16,733 bases of DNA from assembly GCA_902788205.1 (NCBI GenBank), contig CADAJJ010000056.1, positions 1 through 16,733 on the forward strand, given 5' to 3'. A program made the translations under genes and the position numbers. Positions 7,299 through 14,960 of the stretch are shown here, one piece after another (within the stretch, counting starts at the first letter, position 1; every line of letters begins with the position of its first letter). The DNA comes from RUG023 sp900315435. Its GTDB lineage: Bacteria; Spirochaetota; Spirochaetia; Sphaerochaetales; Sphaerochaetaceae. Below the pieces are notes generated by a model. It saw nothing but the letters and a program-made list of their open reading frames with translations, was not told the DNA's origin and did no database searches.

Positions 7299-7848
7299 GA
7301 TTGACTCCTTTGTGTGATGTTGTTGGGTGGGAATTCAGATCCCCACACCTATCAACTCCGCACTCGGAGCAGTTTTCCCCATGTGATCGACAATTTTGTG
7401 TGTTGGCGTGGATTGGAATCGATGTGTGAATCCAATGGCAGACCAGGTAATGTGGCTATAGGGCGAAACTGGATTGCCTGTTCCGCACCACTCCAAGGTG
7501 GAGACAAAAGCTCAGAGCGTACAGCCATGATTTGTGCTCAAACCGTGCTCCGAAAATGCTCCAAAAAAATACTAGAAATCAGAAGAATACGGATAAAAGT
7601 GTTTGTCTAGACCTCTAAATAAACGCGTCAAATGTAGATTCTGTGTGAAACATCATGGACCGATCGTCCGTGTGGTATGATGCTCAACATTACATTCTTG
7701 AAAGACAACTTAGAAGAGAACGTTTTTCGAACGATTTCAAGATGACTTCATGTTCCAGCTTACACTGGAGGAGGTAGAGATGGTGAAGTCACAATTGTGA
7801 CTTCATCGGATGAGGCCTTTTTCACGGGCCAGACAGGAGGATTGAGTC
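7299..7848. other. Gene-free interval between the minus-strand operon and the IS21 remnant
   Basis: About 550 bases of lower GC than the flanks, with no convincing gene on either strand. It must hold the promoter of the 428-residue gene (minus) and the left end of the IS21-like element (plus). It contains a CTCCG/CGGAG hairpin (7356-7369), a nested hairpin with outer CATCAT/ATGATG (7651-7682) around GGAC/GTCC, and the palindrome and TGACTTCA copies listed separately. No tRNA or attachment-site core could be recognised. Confidence 0.5.
7743..7806. repeat. Three TGACTTCA copies including a perfect 22-bp palindrome
   Basis: TGACTTCAT occurs at 7743-7751 and again at 7798-7806. The inverted copy TGAAGTCA at 7784-7791 combines with the second direct copy into a perfect 22-bp palindrome at 7784-7805 (half-site TGAAGTCACAA). 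This lies 44 bases upstream of the presumed istA start. IS21-family ends often carry several short transposase-binding repeats, so this may be the element's left end; a repressor operator is the alternative. Confidence 0.65.
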
Positions 7849-8836
7849 ATGGCTTACCGAGCGCGTGCATGGCTTTGAGTTCTTTGGCGGGGTCCCCGTC
7901 GTTCTCGTTCCCGACAACTGCAAGACGGCAGTCACGGAGGGACGCAGAAGGTCCACCGAGGAAGCCGTCCTGAATAGGAGATACCGCGATTTCGCCGACT
8001 ACTACGGCATTGCCATCCGCCCGGCCCGCATCCGCCATCCGAAGGACAAGAGTGTATGCGAGCGTTCCGTGAGGATCATAGAGGACGACATACTGCCCGA
8101 GATGGAGAAGCTGGACATCTATTCCATTGAAGAGTTCAACAGCATACTCAGGAAGAAGCTGACAAGGAGGCTGGCAAAGCCATTTGCAAAGCGATATGGC
8201 TCGCGCACCTCGATATTCGAGGAGGAGGAAAAGAAGACGCTGCTTCCGCTTCCTGTCGCCAGATACCACTCATACACAGAGAGGGAAGCAGCCGTTGGCC
8301 GGGATGGGTACATACAATACTCATGCGCCTTCTACAGTGTACCGCCGCAGTACATAAAGAAGAAGGTGGTTGCAAGGAATTACGAGGGCAGGCTTTATAT
8401 CTATGACGAGCACCGCGCCCTGGTTGCGGAACATCCGGTCGCCTTACGCAAATGGCAGAGGGTGACGAATTCCGGGCATCAGAGATACGATCTTGCCATC
8501 TACGGCGGCTATTCGAAGACGGAATTCGACAACCAGGCGCGATCCATAGGTCCGGGCATGTATGAATGGGTCCAGGCGGTAAAAGGCAAATGGGAGTGCG
8601 AAGCTGATTCATATAGAACGCTCCTCGGAATCTTCTCCTGGATAAAGCGGGTTCCGGCAGACATTGCGGAAGCCGCCGCCGAACAGGCATTGCGTTCTGG
8701 CATATTCAGCTCCAGGGGGTTTAAGGCAATCGCCTCCAGCTATATCGCAGACAGGGAGAAAGGCATCAGAGAGAGGCAGGATCCCAACAGCATCTACATC
8801 GCGCATGGGGAGGACGGCAATGGATACGAAGGATAA
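7849..8836 (+). pseudogene. istA: istA, IS21-family transposase with 5' internal deletion
   Basis: Residues read from about 7841 onward (WLTERVHGFEFFGGVPVVLVPDN...) match the C-terminal two thirds of IstA, the DDE transposase of IS21 elements, about 325 of some 500 residues. The second catalytic Asp (VPDNCKTAV) and the Glu (KSVCERSV) are present, while the N-terminal HTH and first Asp are missing. At 7849 an ATG with GGAGG 8 bases upstream encodes MAYR, the usual kind of IstA start, but this frame stops after nine codons. The simplest reading is a deletion from just after the start codon to just before RVHGFEF, with loss of frame. The C-terminus is complete and overlaps istB by 17 bases, as is normal in this family. 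The transposase cannot be functional. Confidence 0.85.
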
Positions 8837-9270
8837 TATTCTCTCGATCTGCGATTCCCTTTCCGTGCTGGGACAGCAGAAGGCGGCTGAAGACATACGG
8901 ATGATAGCGGAGAAAGGCCATCCATCACTTGAGGACCTCTCGTCATGCCTTCGCGGTTACGCTGTCCGGTTCTCCAACGAGAGGTTCGAGCGGTTTGTCA
9001 GGCGGGCAAAGATAGGGACCCTCTGCTCTTTTGACGGCATCATCGATTCCCCGGCCCGCAAGCTGGACATGGAATACCTTTCAGAACTGAACTCGCTGGA
9101 TTTCATACGGAGTGGCTTCAATCTCGTGATCTGGGGGCCTCCCGGAACAGGAAAGTCTTGGATCGCGAGGATGATTGCCACATCCGCATGTGCTGCCGGG
9201 CTGCGTACGAGATGGGTTTCCTTTCCTGTGCTTTATGACCAGCTTCTGCGGCTGTCCAAGAGTACTGATG
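8820..9270 (+). pseudogene. istB: istB, IS21-family helper ATPase, 3'-truncated
   Basis: IstB is the AAA+ helper of IS21 transposition. ATG 8820 has GGGGAGG 6 bases upstream and overlaps the istA end. About 148 IstB residues remain, including Walker A GPPGTGKS (106-113). The match stops near RWVSFPVLYDQLLRLSKST, before Walker B, sensor residues and the right end of the element. The frame continues without a stop into hsdM sequence (DGQTLGIILTPRHITDLM) and ends at 9389, giving a chimeric 189-residue reading frame. The junction lies around 9262-9270. The IS right terminus is not visible, so the deletion removed istB 3' sequence, the IS end and the 5' part of hsdM together. Confidence 0.8.
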
Positions 9271-10760
9271 GACAGACGCTCGGCATCATACTGACTCCAC
9301 GCCACATCACCGACCTGATGTGCGAGCTTGTGGACGTCAGACCTGACGGCGTGGTGCTTGATCCGACATGCGCACGGCGGGATTCCTGATTTCTGCGATG
9401 CACCGCATGCTGTCGATGGCAGAGACGGACCAGCAGCGCAAGGAAATCAAGAAGAGGCAACTCAAAGGATTTGAGCTTCAGAGCAACATGTTCGCCGTGG
9501 CATGCGCGAACATGATCCTGCGCCGTGACGGGAACAGCAACCTTGAATGCTGTGACTTCTTGGCGAAGAATCCTGCGCAAGTGCAAAAGAAAGGCGCGAC
9601 GGTCGGTCTGATGAATCCGCCGTATTCCCAAGGATCGGCATCCGATCCGTCGCAGTACGAACTGTCCTTTGTGGAACACCTGCTGGATTCCCTGACGAGC
9701 GGGGCTAGGGCTGCGGTCATTGTCCCCCAGTCCACCATGACCGGCAAAACGAAGGTGGAGCAGATGTACAAAAGCTCCATACTGAAGCATCACACGCTTG
9801 AAGGCGTGATCACATGCAATCGTGACACGTTCTACGGCGTCGGGACAAACCCGGTCATCGCCGTGTTCACGGCTGGCGAGCCCCATGACCTTGGCAAGGT
9901 CTGCAAATTCATCGATTTCCGCGATGACGGATACGAGGTGCGGGCGCATGTCGGGCTCGTCGAGGGAAATTCGGCGAAAGACAAGAGGCAGCATCTTCTG
10001 GATGTCTGGAACGGCCACGGTGGGGCGCCGTCAAAGTTCTGCGTGGAGTCCACGGTCAAGCCGGATGACGAGTGGCTGCACTCGTTCTACTACTTCAACG
10101 ACGAGATCCCGACGGACGCGGACTTCGAGAAGTCCATCGGCGACTACCTGACGTTCGAGTTCTCCATGGTCATGCAGAACCGCGAGTACCTGTTCGAAGG
10201 AGGCAATCGGGCATATGTTGAAAAGCGAATTGCTGAGCTGGGCGAGGCCGTTGAGATTCCGGCGTTGAACGAGAAGGATTGGAGGCCCGTAAGACTCGCG
10301 AGCATCTTCCATTTGATCCGTGGCCGCGAGGCCAACATGGCAATGCTCGGCGACGGTGGCACCCCCCTTGTATCCGCCAAGAACGGTTCAAATGGCTTGA
10401 AGGGGTTTGTGGATACGCCAGAGAAAGTGCTGAAAGGCAACTGCATCACCCTGAACAACGATGGAGATGGCGGTGCGGGTCTCGCTTTCTTCCAGCCGGC
10501 AGACATGGCGCTTGACACGCACGTGACGGCGCTTGTTCCCCGCCTCGGCATGAGCGGATGGTCCATGCTTTTCATTGCGAGATGCATATCCGGCCTGCAT
10601 GCTTTTTTGGCCATGGGTTGTCGATTTCAAACGAACGTGCCAGAAACATCCGTGTGATGTTGCCTGTCAATGATGCCGGCGAACCGGACTATGGGTACAT
10701 GGAGCGATACGTCAGGAACATGATGCTGCGCAAGTACAAGCAGTATCTTGCCTTTCTTGG
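9262..10760 (+). pseudogene. hsdM: Type I-like DNA methyltransferase/specificity gene, truncated and frameshifted
   Basis: Remnant of an N6-adenine methyltransferase of type I/BcgI-like layout, with the specificity domain fused behind it. The N-terminal part before LGIILTPRHITDLM is lost to the IS21 junction. SAM-binding motif I (VLDPTC then GTAGFLI) is split by a frameshift at 9371-9373 that one extra G would repair. Catalytic motif IV GLMNPPY is intact. From about 10260 (LNEKDWRPVRLASIFHLIRG) a target-recognition domain follows. A second frameshift falls in a run of six T (10603-10608): one more T would join LHAF to FGHGLSISNERARNIRVMLPVN and on to MERYVRNMMLRKYKQYLAFL. The 3' end abuts the stop of the convergent sce7726-family gene. 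A functional enzyme is very unlikely. Confidence 0.85.
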
Positions 10761-10761
10761 G

Positions 10762-11286
10762 TCACCGCGCCGGCCGGATTCGTCTCAGGACGGCGTTGCT
10801 CCGGTCATAGGAGAAGATGCCGACTTGGGAGGGGACGATGGTGATGACACCCGCAACCTTATCCGTTGAGCACACGACGTACGTTTTCGGGAAGTGCCTG
10901 ACGTACACCGCGATCTGCGCGGGCAGCCTGTCGAGCGTGTCGTACTTCGTCTTGATCTCGAAGCAGACGGGTGAGGCGTCTGCGGGATAGCCGACCATGT
11001 CGGCCCGTTTGTCTTCCAGCGGGACCTCCTCCCTGAAGCGCATGGCGGGAAACGTCTTCCGGACGAGGTTTTTGGCGAAACGCTCGTTGCGGTAGTATTT
11101 GCCGAGGAGGAAGTCCATCGTCTCGGCCGTGTCCCTGATGCCGAAGACAAGCCTGTAGGAGACGTCGAAGACTTTCTTGAAGTCGGCCTCGATGTCGGAG
11201 GAGACAAGGGACCGCTCGTAGTAGGAACGCGTCATTTTCTCCAGGCTGCCATGCGTGTACAACTCGTCGAAAAGGAATTTCTTCAT
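10762..11286 (-). CDS. sce7726-family protein, possible nuclease-like fold
   Basis: A 174-residue protein whose C-terminal half matches what I know of the sce7726 family: KRADMVGY (93-100), then CFEIKTKYDTLDRLPAQIAVY (108-128), then a beta strand PKTYVVCS (133-140). The Asp96...Glu110-x-Lys112 spacing is that of a PD-(D/E)XK nuclease core, followed by Asp116 and Arg120. Biochemical function of the family is not established to my knowledge; it is often phage- or mobile-element-associated. ATG 11286 is chosen because the predicted helix MKKFLFDELYTHG begins there and residues upstream are not protein-like. The ribosome binding site is weak (GGA) and lies in a CGTTC/GAACG hairpin. It is divergent from the AAA-ATPase gene with only 70 bases between, and convergent with the hsd remnant. 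Confidence 0.75.
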   Translation of the reverse strand: MKKFLFDELYTHGSLEKMTRSYYERSLVSSDIEADFKKVFDVSYRLVFGIRDTAETMDFLLGKYYRNERFAKNLVRKTFPAMRFREEVPLEDKRADMVGYPADASPVCFEIKTKYDTLDRLPAQIAVYVRHFPKTYVVCSTDKVAGVITIVPSQVGIFSYDRSNAVLRRIRPAR

Positions 11287-11321
11287 CGTTCCGTGGAACG
11301 GAGGAAAGCCTTGCGGTCGGT

Positions 11322-11350
11322 TTGCCAAGGGCGTGTGGCCGTGATATCTT
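11322..11350 (+). promoter_or_regulatory. Putative extended -10 promoter for the AAA-ATPase gene
   Basis: TTGCCA (11322-11327) and TATCTT (11345-11350) are spaced by exactly 17 bases, with TG one base before the -10 (TGATATCTT). The -10 ends only 6 bases before ATG 11357, so a transcript would begin at or near the start codon and be leaderless or nearly so. No strong ribosome binding site is present (GAAAG only), which agrees with that. Confidence 0.45.
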
Positions 11351-11356
11351 GAAAGC

Positions 11357-13033
11357 ATGGAAAACAAGATTCTTCCGATTGTGACGGAAAACAGCTCTTT
11401 CTCCAATTTGAGGAAGAATGGATACTTGTACGTTGACAAGACCGCCTATCTTGCGAAACTCATAGCGGTTCAGGGGAGGATGTGTTTCTTTTCCCGTCCG
11501 CGACGCTTCGGCAAGACGCTGACGGTCTCCACCCTTGAGGCCATTTTTCAAGGCAAGAGGGAACTCTTCAAAGGTCTTGCCATCGACCAGACGGACTACG
11601 ACTGGAAGACCTATCCTGTCGTCCACATCGACTTCGGGAACTGCGGAAAGAAAACTCCCACGGACTTGGAACGCTGGCTCAAGAAGAATCTTCAGCAGAT
11701 CGCTCAGTTCTACAGCATCGCCCCATTGGATCTTTCCCAGCAGGCGGACGACGTGTTCACCGATTTGCTCGTTGGTCTGGCACCACTGGGCAAAATTGTC
11801 ATTCTGGTCGACGAGTACGACAAGGTGCTGTCGGACAACATCTTCTCGGAGCATGTGGAGGAGCTGCGGAGCACGCTCAGGGGCTTCTACCAGGTGATCA
11901 AGACGAAAGGCGCGTTGCTGCGGTTTGTCTTCATGACGGGCGTGACGAAATACGCGAAGATGGGGGTGTTCTCCGGCCTGAACAACCTGAACGACCTGAG
12001 CATGGTGTCTGCATATGCGACGATGCTGGGCTACACGCAACAAGAACTGGAAACCAGTTTCGCAGGGTATATCGAGCAAGGCATCAGGGATACCGGCATG
12101 GGCAGGGAAACCTACCTTGCCAAGATCAAGGAGATGTACGACGGCTACCGGTTCGCCCCTGGGGGCGAGACGGTGTACAACCCGGTGTCGGTGGGGCTGT
12201 TCTTCTCGAATGGCCGCGGGCAGGATTTCAACGACTACTGGATTGATACAGGCAACTCGAAGCTGGTGATGGACATGGCGCAGTCGGTTGACCTTGACGT
12301 GACGGAAGACCTGGAGCGGGGCATGGCGAAGAGCGCCCTGAGCTCGTTCGACGTGGCGGAGCTCCGCCAGGCCATGGGAGACATGGGGAAGGTGCAGGCG
12401 TTCCTTTTGCAGACGGGATACCTGACCATCGGGGACTACGACGAGGGATTCTCGCTGTACTACCTACGCTTTCCGAACAAGGAAGTACGGGATGCCTACT
12501 ACCAGAACCTGCTGTCCCGGTGGTGCGCGAAGGAGTCGGAGTATGTGGTGCGTGACCTGGTGGTGGCCCTGCGGAAGGGGGACACGCAGGGGTACATGCA
12601 GACGCTGACGGCGATCTTCGCGTCGGTGCCGTACCGAGCGGGGAAGAAGGAGCCGGACTTCGCGCAGGTGGTGGACGTGGTGATGCTGCTCTCTGGGAAG
12701 GCGGTGAAGGTCGTGGCGGAGGACCAGACGAGCGAGGGACGGATCGACCTGTCAGTGGAAGCAGGAGACCATGTGTACGTGATGGAGTTCAAGGCGGACA
12801 AGAGTGCAGATGTGGCGCTGAGGCAGATCAAGGAGAAGCGCTACGCCGACAAGTTCCGTCTGGAGAAGGGAAAGACGATCCACCTGCTTGGTATCGCCTT
12901 CAGCTCCACTGGGCATACCGTGAGGTCTTGGGCTGGATTTGAAAAATCGTTGACCATGCGTGTCTGCTCACGGCTCCCGATTGCAAGGTGGAAGCCGGAA
13001 CGTTGTCTGCCGGCCCCGCATAGGGTATATTGA
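11357..13033 (+). CDS. AAA-ATPase-like protein with C-terminal PD-(D/E)XK nuclease domain
   Basis: A 558-residue member of the AAA-ATPase-like/PDDEXK_9 (DUF1703) family. The N-terminus SFSNLRKNGYLYVDKTAYLAKLI (14-36) is the family signature. Walker A is SRPRRFGKT (46-54) and Walker B ILVDEYDK (149-156). The C-terminal nuclease-like core has Asp464 (GRIDLS) and Glu477-x-Lys479 (VMEFKAD), followed by the usual alternating helix QIKEKRYADKF. The residues after about 520 (SWAGFEKSLTMRVCSRLP...) look like a non-family tail. The family is widespread and multicopy in gut bacteria; its role is unsettled, and defence or mobile-element maintenance are hypotheses. Start ATG 11357 fits the family start and the promoter just upstream. 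It is divergent from the sce7726-family gene and followed 15 bases later by the toxin-antitoxin pair. Confidence 0.9.
   Translation: MENKILPIVTENSSFSNLRKNGYLYVDKTAYLAKLIAVQGRMCFFSRPRRFGKTLTVSTLEAIFQGKRELFKGLAIDQTDYDWKTYPVVHIDFGNCGKKTPTDLERWLKKNLQQIAQFYSIAPLDLSQQADDVFTDLLVGLAPLGKIVILVDEYDKVLSDNIFSEHVEELRSTLRGFYQVIKTKGALLRFVFMTGVTKYAKMGVFSGLNNLNDLSMVSAYATMLGYTQQELETSFAGYIEQGIRDTGMGRETYLAKIKEMYDGYRFAPGGETVYNPVSVGLFFSNGRGQDFNDYWIDTGNSKLVMDMAQSVDLDVTEDLERGMAKSALSSFDVAELRQAMGDMGKVQAFLLQTGYLTIGDYDEGFSLYYLRFPNKEVRDAYYQNLLSRWCAKESEYVVRDLVVALRKGDTQGYMQTLTAIFASVPYRAGKKEPDFAQVVDVVMLLSGKAVKVVAEDQTSEGRIDLSVEAGDHVYVMEFKADKSADVALRQIKEKRYADKFRLEKGKTIHLLGIAFSSTGHTVRSWAGFEKSLTMRVCSRLPIARWKPERCLPAPHRVY
13003..13031 (+). 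promoter_or_regulatory. Possible promoter for the DUF6922-AbiEii operon
   Basis: TTGTCT (13003-13008) and TATATT (13026-13031) are 17 bases apart at the end of the AAA-ATPase gene. The expected start point would fall inside the ribosome binding site (AAGGAGGGG, 13033-13041), so the assignment is uncertain; the operon could instead be read from upstream. Confidence 0.3.
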
Positions 13034-13048
13034 AGGAGGGGTGAGCCG

Positions 13049-13387
13049 ATGATTTCCTGGCTGTTTGAAGGATGGGACACGGGCCCTAGGAAAGAGATCT
13101 CGAAGGAGATCCTGTGGGAATACGATACTTCGAATCCGTCATGGGACTGGGAGAAGATGGCTCCGAGAGTGGCCGAGCGCGTGATCCTCTACGGGAAGAA
13201 GGACGATTATGTGGCCCTTGCCCAGCGCTACGGCGGTCCGGACAAACTCATCCCCATTGTGAAGCGTATCCGGCGTCTGCCGCCCAGGGAAAAGGCGTGG
13301 GCGTCCCATGTGTTCGACATTCCAAAGGAGGAGCTGTGCAGATTTCCCGAAGCGCCGTTCAGGATTCGACATACGAACTTTTGCTGA
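13049..13387 (+). CDS. DUF6922-type protein, probable antitoxin partner
   Basis: A 112-residue protein. The stretch EILWEYDTSNPSWDWEKMAPRVAERVI (about 20-46) followed by ALAQRYGG, IKRIRRLPPREKAWASHVFDIPKEELCRF resembles the small DUF6922-type proteins encoded immediately upstream of AbiEii-like nucleotidyltransferases. In such pairs it is the likely antitoxin or regulator; direct evidence for this example is lacking. The start has a strong AAGGAGGGG site 7 bases upstream. Its last 52 bases overlap the start of the AbiEii-like gene in another frame, and that gene's ribosome binding site lies inside this reading frame. Translational coupling is therefore likely, as in other toxin-antitoxin operons. 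Confidence 0.75.
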   Translation: MISWLFEGWDTGPRKEISKEILWEYDTSNPSWDWEKMAPRVAERVILYGKKDDYVALAQRYGGPDKLIPIVKRIRRLPPREKAWASHVFDIPKEELCRFPEAPFRIRHTNFC

Positions 13388-14025
13388 GACTTGAACATGA
13401 CCCACATTTGGCATCGTTCAAGCTCGTGGGAGGAACCGCGCTCGCATTGCAGCTCGGGCATAGAAAAAGCATCGACCTTGATCTCTTTTCAAGAAGCGGA
13501 TTTGACACGACCGAGATGCAACGAAACCTCGCGCGCTATTATGGGTTTGAAGGAAGCTACGTTGCCGAAAACACGCTGAAAGGCACCATTGATGGGGTCT
13601 TCATAGACCTTATCACCTACGACTATCCCGATGTTGAACCACTGGTTGTCACGCCTGACGGGATACGGATGGCCAGTATGGCGGACATTGCGGCGATGAA
13701 ACTGGAGGCGATCGTCGGGAACGGCACGCGCCCCAAGGACTTTGTCGACGTGGCCGCGATGGGAGGGAAGATGACGCTTGGGCACATGCTTGAAGTCTAC
13801 TGCCGCAAGTTTTCCACCAGCGACACCCTGTCTCCCACGAAGGCGCTTGTGTACTATGAGGACATCGACTGGGAAGGCGAGCCCGTCGAACTGATTGGGG
13901 GGTTGAAATTCGATTGGAAAAGGGTCAAGAGAAGACTTGATGCCATGACGGCGCATCCGGATGTCCTGTGCAAGACGCCTTTGTTCGCCTGCAAAAGCAG
14001 GGACGATGAGGATTTCGAGCGCTAG
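13336..14025 (+). CDS. AbiEii/AbiGii-type nucleotidyltransferase toxin
   Basis: A 229-residue nucleotidyltransferase of the AbiEii/AbiGii/MenT-like superfamily. Family members transfer nucleotides to RNA (tRNA acceptor ends in the studied MenT enzymes) and so block translation; abortive infection is the known role of AbiE. The signature LVGGTALALQLGHRKSIDLDLF holds Gly32-Gly33 and the metal-binding Asp47 and Asp49, followed by a third acidic strand FIDLITYDY and the RPKDFVDVAAM helix. The start is GTG 13336 with AAAGGAGG about 4 bases upstream; the open frame begins earlier at 13114 but those residues are a shadow of the upstream gene. It overlaps the DUF6922-type gene by 52 bases. All key residues are present, so it appears functional. 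Confidence 0.9.
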   Translation: MQISRSAVQDSTYELLLRLEHDPHLASFKLVGGTALALQLGHRKSIDLDLFSRSGFDTTEMQRNLARYYGFEGSYVAENTLKGTIDGVFIDLITYDYPDVEPLVVTPDGIRMASMADIAAMKLEAIVGNGTRPKDFVDVAAMGGKMTLGHMLEVYCRKFSTSDTLSPTKALVYYEDIDWEGEPVELIGGLKFDWKRVKRRLDAMTAHPDVLCKTPLFACKSRDDEDFER

Positions 14026-14045
14026 GCGGAAGGAGTTTTGTCTGC

Positions 14046-14063
14046 CTGGATTCATCCATCCAG
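14046..14063 (+). other. Hairpin downstream of the AbiEii-type gene
   Basis: CTGGAT and ATCCAG form a 6-bp stem with a 6-base loop about 20 bases after the AbiEii stop codon. A T run (14081-14084) comes only 17 bases later, so this is at best a weak terminator. Confidence 0.3.
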
Positions 14064-14095
14064 CGGAGATTTCCATATGTTTTTCCGTATGTCGG

Positions 14096-14121
14096 TTGGA
14101 ATGGTTTGGAACGGATTGGAA
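14096..14121 (+). repeat. Three TTGGAA repeats at exact 10-base spacing
   Basis: TTGGAA starts at 14096, 14106 and 14116, one helical turn apart, in the gap between the AbiEii-type gene and the terminator of the surface-protein gene. No function can be assigned. Confidence 0.5.
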
Positions 14122-14150
14122 GCTGATGCCGGCGGAGGACAATCGCGGTG

Positions 14151-14179
14151 ACAAGAAAAGGCCCGCTCCGAGGAGCGGG
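14151..14179 (-). terminator. Rho-independent terminator of the leucine-rich-repeat gene
   Basis: On the minus strand, an 8-bp GC stem (CCCGCTCC/GGAGCGGG, 14162-14179) is followed directly by CCTTTTCTTGT. It begins 29 bases after the stop codon of the leucine-rich-repeat gene. On the plus strand no T tract follows, so it acts in one direction only. Confidence 0.85.
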
Positions 14180-14207
14180 TGGAAAGCGGATCCAGGCGGC
14201 TTGCCTG

Positions 14208-14960
14208 TCAGAGCTTCGAGCCGTCGATGCCCCCGTACACGACCTTCGCCTTGCACTCGGGGTCCAGCCAGTTCTTCCAGCCGGAAGGCAGCTTGCCTTC
14301 GGCGAACGGCACATGGATTGTCTGGTCCTCGGTGAGGCCGTCGGAGAAGACGTAATATCCGGTAACGAGGTTCTGCAACTCTCTAAGCGTCTCGGGAAGG
14401 TATATGTCCTTCAGGTTCGGCATGTCGCCGAAGCATTTGTCGCCTGTGAAAGATTTCTGGACCGGCATGTTCAGCTCGCTGATGGTGGAGCCTTCGAGAA
14501 ATCGCGAGTAGGCTCTTACCTGCTTGAGACCCGGAAGGTCGAGCACGTCCGTATCCAGATGGTAGAATATGGAGCCCGAGATGGACGTCAGTTTCGGCAT
14601 GGACAATTCCCCGATGACTGCTCCACCGAAACCGATGTTCGTGATGGATGGCGTCTCGGTTACAATGATACTGGTTGTATTGATAGTCTCCAAGGCGGGC
14701 ATGGAGAGCCTGCCGATCCTGCACGGTACGACGGTATTCGTATTGTTGCTGTCGGTGAAGGTCGTTGCGGTGAACGAATAGTATCCCAGCCGTTTCAGCT
14801 TCGGCAGGCTCAGGTCGTCTATGGTGCAGCCTTGGAATAGATAGGCGTTGACGCTCTCGATGTCCTCAAGTTCCGGCAATTCCAGCTTGCCGGTCTCAAG
14901 CAAACGGAAAGAAGACCCAGTCAGTTTCCTGAGTTTTGGAAGCTCTATCTTGTCAACCTT
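14208..14960 (-). CDS. Leucine-rich-repeat surface protein, C-terminal part after the frameshift
   Basis: The C-terminal portion of the large repeat protein that starts beyond the right edge. Read in this frame from about 14960 it begins NKVDKIELPKLRKLTGSSF and continues through LETGKLELPELEDI, DDLSLPKLKRLG, GRLSMPALETI, GELSMPKLTSI, TDVLDLPGLKQV and SELNMPVQKSF, repeats of roughly 23-35 residues with an L-x-L-P-x-L core, ending in a non-repeat segment around WLDPECKAKVVYGGIDGSKL. The first ATG in this frame is at 14903, but it has no convincing ribosome binding site and lies inside a repeat, so separate translation is doubtful. It most likely belongs to one gene with the upstream part, joined if the T7 run at 14962-14968 gains one base. 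It ends at the terminator at 14151-14179. Confidence 0.8.
   Translation of the reverse strand, partial: KVDKIELPKLRKLTGSSFRLLETGKLELPELEDIESVNAYLFQGCTIDDLSLPKLKRLGYYSFTATTFTDSNNTNTVVPCRIGRLSMPALETINTTSIIVTETPSITNIGFGGAVIGELSMPKLTSISGSIFYHLDTDVLDLPGLKQVRAYSRFLEGSTISELNMPVQKSFTGDKCFGDMPNLKDIYLPETLRELQNLVTGYYVFSDGLTEDQTIHVPFAEGKLPSGWKNWLDPECKAKVVYGGIDGSKL

Noticed and set aside
7314..7610. Plus-strand open frame of 98 codons in the gap before the IS21 remnant
   Set aside because: No ribosome binding site, no recognisable pattern, and composition like non-coding DNA; it covers the likely promoter region of the 428-residue gene.
10859..12079. Long minus-strand open frame opposite the AAA-ATPase gene
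   Set aside because: It is antisense to a clearly recognised protein and its product is His/Arg-rich shadow sequence.
13114..13335. Long N-terminal extension of the AbiEii-type frame
   Set aside because: Those codons are a frame shadow of the DUF6922-type gene; family length and the AAAGGAGG site support GTG 13336.
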